Origin: Mucilaginibacter gracilis
Lineage (GTDB): Bacteria; Bacteroidota; Bacteroidia; Sphingobacteriales; Sphingobacteriaceae
Reading direction: 5' to 3'
Length of the DNA stretch: 64,000 bases
Assembly (NCBI RefSeq): GCF_003633615.1
Contig: NZ_RBKU01000001.1
Span: forward strand, 310,001 to 374,000
Position 1 is the first letter of the stretch. The number at the start of each line of letters is the position of its first letter. A program made the position numbers and the translations under genes. The notes under the pieces were generated by a model. That model was not told the DNA's origin, ran no database searches, and saw only the letters and a program-made list of their open reading frames with translations. Shown here piece after piece: positions 33,316-43,800 of the stretch.

Positions 33316-33333
33316 ATATTTAAAACTTACTTT

Positions 33334-35793
33334 ATGCTCATCCCAAAAAGGTTTTCGCTCAAGTTTATTTTAATGGCAGTGTGTATGCTGCTACTGGTAT
33401 TAAGCGGCAATGCCCAAAGCTTAAATAAAGGTACACTAACGGGTAAAGTGGTTGACGAAACTAACCTTCCATTACCATTTGTATCCCTGTTTTTGAAAAA
33501 CTGTTCGGATTCAACTTTTTATAAAACCGGAATTAGCGGCAATGATGGCACTTTTAGTTTTGGTACAATAAACAAAGGCTGCTATGTGCTGCAAATAAAA
33601 ATGCTTGGTTTTAAAAGCTATGCTACACCAGCCATTGCCTTTGAAAACAACACGAAAATTGATTTGGGTGTGATAAAATTACTACCCGCCACCAAAATGT
33701 TAAACGCCGTTACCATTAAGGCGCAAACCCAGTTTATTGAAAGGCGTGCAGACAAAATAGTAGTAAACCTTGACAATGGCTTAACAGCAGGCCAATCAAT
33801 AATGGAAGTAATGGATAAACTGCCGGGTGTTACCGTTAACCCCGACGACCAAATTAGCCTGAACGGCCAGGGCGTGCAGATATATATTGATGGTAAGGCC
33901 ACTCCCCTATCTTCAAGTGCGTTATCCAGTTTACTAAAGGGCATGTCATCCACAAATATTCAGAAAATAGAATTGATAGCCCATCCTTCGGCCAGGTATG
34001 ATGCTGCCGGGGCGGGTGGCATTATTAACATTGTGCGAAAGCGAAACCATAAGGAAGGTTTAAACGGAAACGTTTACGGCGGTGCCGGGCAGGGGCGCTT
34101 TGGAAAGCAAAACGGAGGTTTAAACCTTAACTATAAAAACACGGGTTACAATTTATTTTTCAATGCCGATTACTCGCACAACAAATACTATGTTGACAAC
34201 AACTTAGTGTCTGATTTTTTTGATGGTAACCACGTTTTCACCAACCAAAATGTGTCGGCCATTAACAGCATTCGCAGCAATGCAACCTATACTCCTACAT
34301 TAGGCTTAGATTTATACCTGTCTAAAAAAACAACATTGTCATTTTCGGCAACTAATGGCTTGCAAGTGTTCGATAGAAATGCGCTTTCGAGTACTAATTT
34401 ATATACTGCTAACCAAGCCATCAACGGCAGTAATTCGTTTTCAAACCTGGTAAAAACCAATACCAATAATTTTTCATCGGGCATGCATTTGCTGCACCAG
34501 TTAGATACTCTGGGTAAAGAGTATACTATTGATATGGACTATTTTATTTACACCAATAACTCCAACCAACACAACCAAAACACAAATTACGATACATTGG
34601 GTACTTTTACCGATGCCCAAAAAACACTTTTCAACCAGGATAGGAGATTTGATGTATATTCTGCCAAGGCAGATTATCAGTACCCATTAAAAAATAATGC
34701 ACACTTAGAGTTCGGTTTTAAATCGAGCTATGTGGTTTCAAACAACAGCAACATGCTCTATAATATTGTTGCCGATGTAAACACCCCCAATTTAGCACAA
34801 AACGATTATTTTAAATACTCCGAAAACATCAATGCGCTATATTTCACTTACAATAAAGAACACAAGAGATTTTCGTACCAATTGGGCCTTCGCGGCGAAG
34901 GTACTTTGGGCACCGGGCAACAGCAACAAACCGGGCAAACTTTCGATAAAAAATATATCCAGTTATTCCCATCGGCATACTTCGACTTTAAACTAAACGC
35001 TAACGAAAGCCTGAACCTAACCCTCAATAAACGGATAGACCGCCCTACTTACGAAAACCTGAACCCACTACTGCGAATTATAAACTCCACCACCTATTTA
35101 CAAGGCAACCCACAATTACAACCCGCAATTTTATACAATGCATCGGTAACAAACGCATTTAAAAATGCCTTTTTTGCTACAATTAATTACAGCATCAGCC
35201 TGCACGACTTTACCTTTTTCACCTCTCCTTACAACGGCGATAAAACCATTACCACCACCCGGCCCGATAATAACCGCTACACCCAATATGCCAGTTTTAT
35301 ACTGGCTTACAACAGGCAAATTACACCTTGGTGGTTTACAAGCACAAATGTAAATTTAAACGAACAATGGTTTAAAACAACAGATAACGATGTCGGCGTT
35401 TACAATAAGCAATTATTAACCGCTAATTTTGATACGTATAACAGCTTTGCACTCAACAAAAAGCTTTCGTTTTTATTACTGCTGAAATACAGGGGTAAGG
35501 CGCAAGATCGCAACGTTGTTAACGATCCATATTTTGTAGCAACAACCGGCTTGCGGCAAGCCCTATTTGGTAGCCGCGGATGGCTGGCCCTTAACGTTAC
35601 CGATATACTGCATACTTATAAAATAGCCTATGTACAAAACTCGGTATCTGTAAATCAATACTGGGCAAATGCTAACGAAACCACCGCTGTAAGGCTAAGT
35701 TTAAGTTACTCGTTTGGCGGCAAAATAAAAAAGACAACAAGCAGCAACGGTGCAGTTGATGAAAAGCAACGAACAAGCACTAAAGAAAATTAA
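33334..35793 (+). CDS. TonB-family outer-membrane beta-barrel protein (OMP_b-brl_3 type)
   Basis: 819 aa. The signal peptide is at about 1-27 (LILMAVCMLLLVLSGNAQS), a carboxypeptidase-regulatory-like domain at about 32-115 (GTLTGKVVDETNLPLPFVSL), a TonB-plug-like region at about 120-230 (VMDKLPGVTVNPDDQISLNG, AGAGGIINIVRKRNH), then a 22-strand-type barrel ending in LSLSYSFGGKIKK. It is of the outer-membrane beta-barrel group with a Ser/Lys-rich C-terminal tail. It probably acts in uptake or signalling at the outer membrane; the ligand is unknown. No SusD-like partner lies nearby. An array of palindromes lies just upstream, so it is likely under a dedicated regulator not encoded in the window. 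Confidence 0.85.
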   Translation: MLIPKRFSLKFILMAVCMLLLVLSGNAQSLNKGTLTGKVVDETNLPLPFVSLFLKNCSDSTFYKTGISGNDGTFSFGTINKGCYVLQIKMLGFKSYATPAIAFENNTKIDLGVIKLLPATKMLNAVTIKAQTQFIERRADKIVVNLDNGLTAGQSIMEVMDKLPGVTVNPDDQISLNGQGVQIYIDGKATPLSSSALSSLLKGMSSTNIQKIELIAHPSARYDAAGAGGIINIVRKRNHKEGLNGNVYGGAGQGRFGKQNGGLNLNYKNTGYNLFFNADYSHNKYYVDNNLVSDFFDGNHVFTNQNVSAINSIRSNATYTPTLGLDLYLSKKTTLSFSATNGLQVFDRNALSSTNLYTANQAINGSNSFSNLVKTNTNNFSSGMHLLHQLDTLGKEYTIDMDYFIYTNNSNQHNQNTNYDTLGTFTDAQKTLFNQDRRFDVYSAKADYQYPLKNNAHLEFGFKSSYVVSNNSNMLYNIVADVNTPNLAQNDYFKYSENINALYFTYNKEHKRFSYQLGLRGEGTLGTGQQQQTGQTFDKKYIQLFPSAYFDFKLNANESLNLTLNKRIDRPTYENLNPLLRIINSTTYLQGNPQLQPAILYNASVTNAFKNAFFATINYSISLHDFTFFTSPYNGDKTITTTRPDNNRYTQYASFILAYNRQITPWWFTSTNVNLNEQWFKTTDNDVGVYNKQLLTANFDTYNSFALNKKLSFLLLLKYRGKAQDRNVVNDPYFVATTGLRQALFGSRGWLALNVTDILHTYKIAYVQNSVSVNQYWANANETTAVRLSLSYSFGGKIKKTTSSNGAVDEKQRTSTKEN

Positions 35794-35801
35794 TTTGCAA
35801 T

Positions 35802-36896
35802 TTAAATGGCAGCAACCAATTCGCGCAAAGCTATTTCTTCCAATACAACCCTTACCGATTGTTGGCTATCATACTTCCATTTAACAAGCCGTATAAAACC
35901 TTGCTCTATTTCTATCCCGGTAATATCGCCGTCGTTAAAACAGCAGCAGCCGCTGTTAAAGTAGGTGGGCTTGTAGCCTTTAAAACTTGGCAGGGCACTG
36001 CCTTTAACTACGTGTTTATCAATTTGCTGTTCTATCAGTTTAAGGGTAGCAGTATCGTTGTCGGCTTTTGCGATGTCCATTTTGCGATACATGCGCTCCA
36101 GGTGCGTGAGCGATTCAAAAACAGGTTGGTGGGTGTGCCCGGTAATAAGCAAGGCATTGGTTTGTAATGCGCTCCAGTTAAACATCATGGTGTTGTGCAA
36201 GGTCTTCAAATGGTCGTCAACCGATGGTGTATTCAAATTAAGTTGCAGGTACATTTGCAGCGGCCCCCATATGGTAGCAATAAACCATTTGCTAAACCAG
36301 TTGCCATCGCTTTGTAAATCGCCCTGGTGGCCATGAGTTAAAAATATATCCAAGGGCTTACCATCAATTTTGCATTGCAGTATAACGCCTTCGTAAATTG
36401 GCAATTTGCGCCCGTAAATGCGCTCAATAAACAAGGGAGCAAGCGGGTCGTTATCCCAATATAAATCGTGGTTGCCAAATATCTTTATAAAGGCATCCCT
36501 ATCGGCAAATAAGCGTTCGTTAGTAAAACTGGTTTTATTTTTCCGTTTTACACGGGCAATAGTATTTTCCCAAAGCTCTTCGCCATCGCCTAAATTAATA
36601 TAGGTAAAATTATTTTTGTTGTAGTGATCGAGCGCTGCTATGTAATTCTGTTCCGCGAAAGCAAAAATATCTGAGCCGTTTTTTGTACCCTTATGCTGAT
36701 CGGAAAATATGATAAACTGCTGCTGCTCATCAAACTCAATAACAGGCCCTTTTTTACCGGGGTTAGTTTTAATATTCTGATTTAATTCGGTTAAGGCTGC
36801 AAACACCCGCTTTTGGTCGGGCCTTGAGTCGTACTTGTCGGCTAATTTTCCAATGGGTTTGCTTAAAATATTTTTTAAAAACCGGCGCATCATCAT
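35802..36896 (-). CDS. Calcineurin-like metallophosphoesterase
   Basis: 364 aa, no signal peptide. The five metallophosphoesterase blocks are visible: FIIFSDQHKGT (Asp/His), NLGDGEELWEN (Asp; Glu where others have Asp), FGNHDLYWDND (Asn-His), LTHGHQGDLQ (His) and ITGHTHQPVFES (His). It is likely cytoplasmic. The substrate is unknown; candidates of this fold include UDP-diacylglucosamine, cyclic nucleotides and phosphoproteins. It ends 8 bp from the stop of the upstream outer-membrane protein gene, tail to tail. Confidence 0.85.
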   Translation of the reverse strand: MMMRRFLKNILSKPIGKLADKYDSRPDQKRVFAALTELNQNIKTNPGKKGPVIEFDEQQQFIIFSDQHKGTKNGSDIFAFAEQNYIAALDHYNKNNFTYINLGDGEELWENTIARVKRKNKTSFTNERLFADRDAFIKIFGNHDLYWDNDPLAPLFIERIYGRKLPIYEGVILQCKIDGKPLDIFLTHGHQGDLQSDGNWFSKWFIATIWGPLQMYLQLNLNTPSVDDHLKTLHNTMMFNWSALQTNALLITGHTHQPVFESLTHLERMYRKMDIAKADNDTATLKLIEQQIDKHVVKGSALPSFKGYKPTYFNSGCCCFNDGDITGIEIEQGFIRLVKWKYDSQQSVRVVLEEIALRELVAAI

Positions 36897-37045
36897 CCAA
36901 TAAATCTACTGTATTTAGCAGCATCAACAAACATTTACGTAAATGGTTAAGCATTTTGCACAATAAAGTAACGTTTAGGCTACAAGCGAGTCACCACTAA
37001 ACCCTGGTGCTTATTATCCGTCATACTTACAAAAAATAAATTATT

Positions 37046-37372
37046 ATGAAAACTAAAGCATTAATCATGTCAGTCATGATCGCCATACTCGGAATATCAA
37101 GTTCATCATTTGCTCAAACCCGTTTTGACAATACCCATCCACGCCGCGCCGAAGTAAACCACAGGTTGGCTAACCAGGACCGCCGCATTCACCAAGAGGT
37201 GAAGGAAGGCAAAATGTCGTACAGGGAGGGCGCACGTTTACAACGCAACGATTACCGGATAAGAAAAGAAGAAAGCAGAATGGCAATGCGCCACAACGGC
37301 CATTTAACCAGCCACGAAACCGCACGGTTAAACCATCAGGAAAACCGGGTTGCCCGCCACATAGGTAATTAA
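37046..37372 (+). CDS. Small secreted basic protein of unknown function
   Basis: 108 aa. The signal peptide MKTKALIMSVMIAILGISSSSFAQ is followed by a charged helical protein with repeats such as HPRRAEVNHRLANQDRRIH, GKMSYREGARLQRNDYRIRK and HNGHLTSHETARLNHQENRV. The two halves resemble each other (xHxLxxxExxRLxxxExRI), suggesting an internal duplication. It is likely periplasmic. Similar small Arg/His-rich secreted proteins occur in other Sphingobacteriaceae, without known function. A strong terminator follows. Confidence 0.8.
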   Translation: MKTKALIMSVMIAILGISSSSFAQTRFDNTHPRRAEVNHRLANQDRRIHQEVKEGKMSYREGARLQRNDYRIRKEESRMAMRHNGHLTSHETARLNHQENRVARHIGN

Positions 37373-37388
37373 GCAATCTGCATAAAAC

Positions 37389-37429
37389 AAAAAGAGGCTC
37401 CCGGAAAATTTTTCCGGGAGCCTCTTTTT
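37389..37429. terminator. Strong bidirectional terminator between the small secreted gene and rpoD
   Basis: AAAAAGAGGCTCCCGGAAAA (37389-37408) pairs perfectly with its reverse complement (37410-37429). T-runs occur on both strands (TTTTTG on plus, TTTTTGTTTT on minus). It serves both convergent genes. Confidence 0.9.
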
Positions 37430-37450
37430 GTTATTTTAAAACTGTATTTA

Positions 37451-38308
37451 TTACAAATACGATTGTAATAGGTTACTCCTCGAAGTGTGGCGTAAACGTT
37501 GTAAAGCTTTATCTTTTATCTGGCGAACACGTTCGCGGGTAAGGTTATATTTCTCTCCTATTTCTTCTAACGATAAAGGGTAGTTATTACCTAAGCCAAA
37601 AAACAATACAATAACCTCGCGCTCGCGCTCGGCTAAAGTAACCAACGAACGCATGATCTCTTGTGAAAGCGATTCTTCCATCAAGTAATCATCAGTGGTA
37701 GGCTCATTGTTTTGCAAAACGTCTAACAAAGTATTTTCTTCGCCTTGTACAAACGGTGCGTCCATGGATACATGACGGCCTGAGTTACTTAACGAATCGC
37801 TGATCTTGTCTTCGGTAGTTTCCAATATGTCGGCTAATTCTGCCTGCGATGGCTCACGCTCATATTGTTGCTCCAGTTTAGAGAAGGCCTGACGGATTTT
37901 GTTTAACGACCCGATTTGGTTTAATGGTAAACGAACAATACGTGACTGCTCGGCTACAGCCGATAAAATAGACTGACGAATCCACCAAACGGCGTACGAA
38001 ATAAATTTGAAACCCTTAGTTTCGTCAAAGCGTTTTGCCGCTTTAATTAAACCCAGGTTACCTTCGTTAATTAAATCGCCAAGGGTAAGGCCCTGGTTTT
38101 GATACTGCTTAGCTACTGATACAACAAAACGCAGGTTAGTTTTTGTTAGGCGCTCCAAAGCAGCCTGATCCCCTTCCCTGATTTTTTGTGCCAATATAAC
38201 TTCTTCATCAGCGGTTATCAAGTCTACTTTGCCAATCTCGGTCAGATATTTATCTAACGATTGAGATTCGCGGTTTGTAATGGATTGGGATATTTTGAGT
38301 TGTCTCAT
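37451..38308 (-). CDS. rpoD: Primary RNA polymerase sigma factor (RpoD/SigA)
   Basis: 285 aa, the short Bacteroidota form without region 1.1. Region 1.2: [16 protein letters not shown]. Region 2: [50 protein letters not shown] (-10-type recognition). Region 3: [16 protein letters not shown]. Region 4: [36 protein letters not shown] (HTH). It directs transcription from TAnnTTTG promoters. Its own likely promoter is 280 bp upstream, giving a long leader. Confidence 0.96.
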   Translation of the reverse strand: MRQLKISQSITNRESQSLDKYLTEIGKVDLITADEEVILAQKIREGDQAALERLTKTNLRFVVSVAKQYQNQGLTLGDLINEGNLGLIKAAKRFDETKGFKFISYAVWWIRQSILSAVAEQSRIVRLPLNQIGSLNKIRQAFSKLEQQYEREPSQAELADILETTEDKISDSLSNSGRHVSMDAPFVQGEENTLLDVLQNNEPTTDDYLMEESLSQEIMRSLVTLAEREREVIVLFFGLGNNYPLSLEEIGEKYNLTRERVRQIKDKALQRLRHTSRSNLLQSYL

Positions 38309-38738
38309 TTGTTATAATAACATAAATAAATTATTGTACCCTTATGCTGTACAATGTACTAAATTGTTTCGTCACATTGATAAACGAAAAAAATTAAATT
38401 AAAATTGTTGTATAAATAAACATTTATCACTTAAATGACACTATCCTGAAATAACAACATTTTATAAACAATTTTACCTTATTGAACCCTTTAGCGGCAT
38501 TTTTTGCCTGCCGGAGCGGGTTGCTTTTTTAATTTTTGTGTACTTTGTTTATGTATAACGTATTTTATCTCAAGATGTTTCGCGGGTGCAAAGGTAAGTT
38601 TATTAAATTAATTTATCAACATCAAAATAATCATCTGTTTTGTAGCTTTCGCTATTTAATTCAATCAAAATATTTAATACATACTACTCTTATTAAACGC
38701 AGATTTTATAAATTTAGCATATATCTTATCACACAAGT
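38309..38738. other. Intergenic region between rpoD and the DUF3857 gene, holding the rpoD leader
   Basis: 430 bp, AT-rich, no convincing gene; a 68-codon frame at 38536-38742 is rejected. On the minus strand it contains the rpoD promoter (38589-38619) and about 275 nt of leader with a small GGCA/TGCC hairpin near 38495-38510. The plus-strand promoter of the DUF3857 gene is not clear. Confidence 0.5.
38589..38619 (-). promoter_or_regulatory. Candidate rpoD promoter (TTG - 20 bp - TACCTTTG)
   Basis: On the minus strand TACCTTTG (38596-38589) is a perfect TAnnTTTG -7 box, with TTG 20 bp upstream at the -33 position. Predicted transcription start near 38583, about 275 nt before the rpoD ATG. 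Confidence 0.5.
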
Positions 38739-40655
38739 ATGACTAAACTTTTTACCAGCCTTTTTTTACTATTGGTATTTGCCGCCAACGCCCAAACAAT
38801 AGTTACCACAAGCCAAAGTGCCCAAATACCGCCAAATGCTTTGCAACCCTACGGCAAAATAAGTATGGACGACATGACCATGAAAGCCTGCGATTTTGAA
38901 AAAGACGCCAATGCCGAGGTACTTTTTGATAAAGGAACCATTACATCAGACGGAGGCGTATACATCAAAAAACATGTGCGCATAAAAATTTTTAATGAGG
39001 CCGGTAAAAGAGTAGCCAACTTCCGGATAGAATATTTGAGCACCCTAATGGAGAAACAATTATCGGGTTTAAAAGCTGAAACGCTGAATTTAGAGAATGG
39101 CGAGATTATTGCCAGCCCCTTAGATAAAAAATCGATTTATACCGAAACGGTAGATCGTGAGCATTCCGCTATGGTATTTCCATTTCCTAATGTAAGGGCG
39201 GGTTCGGTTATTGAAGTGGAATTTACCTTTTATGTGGGAGGCTTTCCTACATGGTATTTTCAGCGTGAAATCCCAACCAGGTACAGCCAAATTGATACCG
39301 ACTTACCAACGGGCGTAACTTTTAGGGCTATACCTTATGTTAGGCAACCCTTTGCGAAAGCCGTTGGCGGTGTTGACGATTTTAGACAAATTAGGGCTCT
39401 TGCCAATATACCATCGTTACCCGACGAGCCTTTTATGACTAGCCGGCAAACAAATTTACAACGGTTGGAATATACCCTTGCCAGCCGCCTCAACTTTACC
39501 TGGCAAATTGTGGGCAATAAGTATATGGAGATTCCGGAATTTTCATCCGGCCTTGACAAAGGCTTACCCCAGGAAAAAATAATTATTGACAAGGCAAAAA
39601 GCATGGCAAGCGACAATGAAAAAATATCGTACATTTTTAATACAGTTAAAGAGCACATGCGCTGGAACGAAAAACATGCTCCTTTTTCGTTTGATGGCGT
39701 ATCTTCAGCCTGGAACAAACAAACCGGCTACTCGGGCGAGATTAATATGATGGTTTATCACTTGCTAAAAAAAGTCGGCGTAAAAAGCTTCCCGATGCTG
39801 GTAAGCACCAAAAACCATGGCCGGGTAAATGTGGCCAACCCTGATGCTTATATATTTAACAATATGGTGGTTTACCTACGTGTTGATAGCACGCGCTGTT
39901 ATGTTTTAGATGCATCAGACAAGTATGGCCAGTTTAATGAAATACCAGAGGACTATTTGAACCATTTTGGCTTGAAAATAGACCCGGATGAAAACCACCA
40001 TGATGCACTTTTTTTAGAAAAAAAAGAACCTGCTATTCAATCCATATTTGTTAACGCAGAGGTTAATGCAAACGGAAAAATGGCCGGCACAACAGAAATA
40101 TCAAGCACGGGCCGTAACAAAATTAACGCTATAAAAAGCTACAAAACTAATGGCGAAGAAAAATATTTAACATCCCTTACCAACGATTATACGGGCTTAA
40201 AAATATCATCCATAAAATTTGAGGATATGGATGTTGATACTTTACCGCTAAAACAAAAAATTGCCTTTGAGCAGGAGCTTACCGGCCTGGCCGAAGGATA
40301 TCTTTACTTTAACATAAACCTGTTTAACTTAATGGGTGCCAACCCGTTTATGAAAGAAAACCGGGTATCGGATATTGATTTTGGGTACAGGCATAATTAC
40401 ACCATTAGCGGTTTTTACAAACTACCCAATGGCTATAAGTTAGACGCGCTGCCCAAAAACGTAAGCGTTGCCATACCAGATGGTACCATTACCTTTAAAC
40501 GCATAGTAACCGAAGAAAATGGCATGGTTAGGGTACGCATGGCTGTTAACCACAAGCAATCGCTATATTTTGCTGAAAATTATGCAGCTATCCGCGAGTT
40601 TTACAAACAGATGTATAGCTTTTTAAATGAGCCTGTGGTGTTAAAAAAGATATGA
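38739..40655 (+). CDS. Exported DUF3857 protein with inactive transglutaminase-like domain
   Basis: 638 aa. The signal peptide is MTKLFTSLFLLLVFAANAQ. The DUF3857 domain is at about 45-210 (VYIKKHVRIKIFNEAGKRVA, VRAGSVIEVEFTFYVGG). The transglutaminase-like domain is at about 290-410. The usual Cys-His-Asp triad is only partly kept: GYSGEINMMVYHLLKKVG has Ser in place of Cys, AYIFNNMVVYL has Asn at the usual His position, and VLDASDKYG keeps the Asp. A beta-rich C-terminal domain follows. It probably has a structural or binding role in the periplasm. No operon partner is tight; the DUF2723 gene follows 161 bp later. Confidence 0.82.
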   Translation: MTKLFTSLFLLLVFAANAQTIVTTSQSAQIPPNALQPYGKISMDDMTMKACDFEKDANAEVLFDKGTITSDGGVYIKKHVRIKIFNEAGKRVANFRIEYLSTLMEKQLSGLKAETLNLENGEIIASPLDKKSIYTETVDREHSAMVFPFPNVRAGSVIEVEFTFYVGGFPTWYFQREIPTRYSQIDTDLPTGVTFRAIPYVRQPFAKAVGGVDDFRQIRALANIPSLPDEPFMTSRQTNLQRLEYTLASRLNFTWQIVGNKYMEIPEFSSGLDKGLPQEKIIIDKAKSMASDNEKISYIFNTVKEHMRWNEKHAPFSFDGVSSAWNKQTGYSGEINMMVYHLLKKVGVKSFPMLVSTKNHGRVNVANPDAYIFNNMVVYLRVDSTRCYVLDASDKYGQFNEIPEDYLNHFGLKIDPDENHHDALFLEKKEPAIQSIFVNAEVNANGKMAGTTEISSTGRNKINAIKSYKTNGEEKYLTSLTNDYTGLKISSIKFEDMDVDTLPLKQKIAFEQELTGLAEGYLYFNINLFNLMGANPFMKENRVSDIDFGYRHNYTISGFYKLPNGYKLDALPKNVSVAIPDGTITFKRIVTEENGMVRVRMAVNHKQSLYFAENYAAIREFYKQMYSFLNEPVVLKKI

Positions 40656-40816
40656 TTTTCATTATTAAACAGATTTAATGCGGGGGAGATTTTCTCCCCT
40701 AGCTTAACCTGCCAAATGTTAAATGATGTTAAAAGGTGTTAAATGTCAATGTTTTACTAAAAATAGTGTTGAAATTGGCTTCAATACTATATGGTAAAAC
40801 TTTACTTTTCACCAAC

Positions 40817-43800
40817 ATGCAATACAAAAAACTAAACAACCTTTTAGGCTGGCTTTGCTTTTTAATAGCCTCGGCCACTTACATTTTAACGCTCGAACCA
40901 TCTGTTAGCTTTTGGGATTGCGGCGAATTTATTTCGTGCGCCTTTAGGTTGCAGGTATCGCACCAGCCGGGTTATCCATTATTTGCCATGTTGGGTAAAG
41001 CTTTCTCGCTGCTTTCGCTGGGCGATAATACCAAGGTTGCATATTTCACTAACTTAATGTCGGCATTGGCCAGTGGTGCAACCATCATGTTTTTATTTTG
41101 GACCATTACGGCACTGGCCAAAAAGCTCATACTCAAAAAAGAGGGCAAATTAAACACCCCTGTTATTATGGCCGCGGGTTTAATTGGCGCCTTAGCATTT
41201 ACTTTTACCGATACCTTTTGGTTTTCGGCTGTAGAAACTATTGTGTTTGCACTGTCGTCGCTTTGCACGGCTATAGTTTTTTGGGCCATATTAAAGTGGG
41301 ATGCCCACGCCGATGAACCGGGCGCAGATAGGTATATTATTTTAATAGCCTACATTATGGGCTTATCTATTGGCATACACTTACTCAATTTGCTTACCAT
41401 ACCTGCTATTGCAATGGTTTATTATTTCCGCAGGTATACAAACATTAATGCCAAAACAGGTATTGCGGCATTTTTTGCCGGCATTGCTATATTGGCCCTG
41501 GTACAGTTTGGCATAAGGGGTTACACCATACACATAGCCGCTTATTTCGATTTGTTTTTTGTTAATACTTTGGGTATGCCTTTTGGCACCGGCGCCATTG
41601 TGTTTTTTGCACTGTTAATTGGCGCTATGGTTTATGGCATTAGGTACAGCATCCGCAATAAAAAGCCCTTGCTCAATTTGGCACTGTTATGTTTGGCTTT
41701 TATTTATTTCGGCTATAGTTCGTTCGCTTACATACCCATCAGGGCAACGGCTAATACCAATTTAAACAATACCCATCCCGATAACGCTTTTACGCTATAC
41801 AGCTACTTAAACCGCACCCAATACGGCGAAACACCCTTATTAAGCGGCCCTTACTATGATGCCAAAATAACCGACCAAAGCGAAGGCAGCCCCATTTACC
41901 GTAAGGGAAAAACAAAGTACGAAGAAGCGGGCAAAAAGATGAGCTATACTTACGACCATACAACCATTTTACCCCGCATATGGAGTACCGAGCAAGACGC
42001 CCAGTATGCCCAAAACGTGCAGTTTTACAAAAACTTTTTAAACATTGCCGACGGCCAAAGCCCAACCTTTGCCGATAACTTAAAATGGTTGTTGAACTGG
42101 CAGATATACCAAATGTATGCCCGCTATTTTTTATGGAACTTTGTGGGCCGCTATAACGATGCCGACGGGCAGCAAAATGCAAGCAGTGTTGATGGCAACT
42201 GGACGAGTGGCATATTTGACGGCAACAAGCACCTGCCCAAATCAATAACACAGGGGGTAACATATACGCCTTTGTATGCAGTTCCGCTGGTACTGGGCTT
42301 GCTGGGGATGATATACCATTTCAGGAAGAGAAAAAATGATGCCATCATAATCACGCTGCTCTTTTTTTTCACCGGGATTGCCATTGTACTCTATGTTAAT
42401 CAAAACAACCTCCAGCCGCGCGAGCGCGATTATTCGTATGTAGGTTCGTTTTATGCTTTCGCGATATGGATAGGCCTCGGCGTAATAGCCGTAACCCAAT
42501 TTACCCGCAAATGGCTCAATGCCCGCACTGCCACCATAGGCTCGTTTGCTATTTGCCTGGCTGTGCCGGTATTAATTGGCGTGAAGGAATGGAAGAGCCA
42601 TGACCGGTCGACCAAATTAACGCCGCACGATATGGCTTACAACTTTTTAATATCGTGCCCAAAAGATGCTATTTTGTTTACCTATGGCGATAACGACACC
42701 TACTCGCTATGGTACAACCAGGAAGTGGAGGGCATAAGGCCCGATGTGCGCATTGTTTGCCTGAGTTTATTTGGCAGCGATTGGTATGTACACCAAATGC
42801 AGGGCAAAATGAACCAATCGGCACCGCTGCCTATAACCATGAATTTTGATAAATTTAAGGATGGCACCCGCGATGTGATTTATTACAATGATGCTAAAAT
42901 TGCAGGAGCTGTTGAAGTGAAGGAGGTTTTTGATTTCATCACATCCGACGACGAACGCGCCAAGGTTGAATACTCTAATGGCGAAAAACTAAACTATTTG
43001 CCAACCAAAAACTTTAAATTAACAGTTGATGCCAACGAAGTAATTAAAAACGGCGTTGTAAGCGCGCAACAACAAAATAAAATTGCTAAAACTTTGGAGT
43101 GGCAGTTTCCGGGTAATTATATTACTAAAGATAACCTGGCTATGATAGATATTTTGGCGCACAACAACTGGAAACGCCCCATTTGCTTTACCACTACCGG
43201 CAATACAGCCAGTATGGCCGGCTTGCAACCTTATTTGTATAAAGAGGGCTTTACCTACCGCCTGCTACCACTAAAACCAGATACCACCCAACACGACGAA
43301 TATAGCAAAACCAATAGTTTGGTGATGTATAATAACGTAATGGCCAAGTTTAAATTCGGGAATTATAAAACAGCCCGGTATTTAGACAATGTATCGACCC
43401 TGCAATTTTACGACCTTATGGAAACAACTTTTATTAACCTCGCCAACGGATTGATAAAAGATGGCAAAACACAATTGGCCCTTAACGCGCTGCATAAGTT
43501 TGATGCCGAAATGCCCGATATTAACCCGGATATTGATACTGCCAGCAAAAAATATATTTTGGCCGAAACCGCATACAAACTACATGACTATGGTATAGGT
43601 ACAAGGTACATTAAAAGTGTTGACAACTACGTTACCGACCAATTAGAGTATAACTATAACTTGATGGACAAACAAAGCGGAGGCCTTGATATTCGTAACA
43701 TTCAAATATCGATGTCGTTGTTAAGTGCTATGGTTGATACCACGCGCAATAACAATCAGCCGCAGTTGAGCGCGCAACTATATGCCAAACTTAAAGACTA

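Noticed and set aside
38536..38742. 68-codon open frame upstream of the DUF3857 gene
   Set aside because: AT-rich low-quality protein; it covers the rpoD promoter on the other strand and overlaps the next gene's start.
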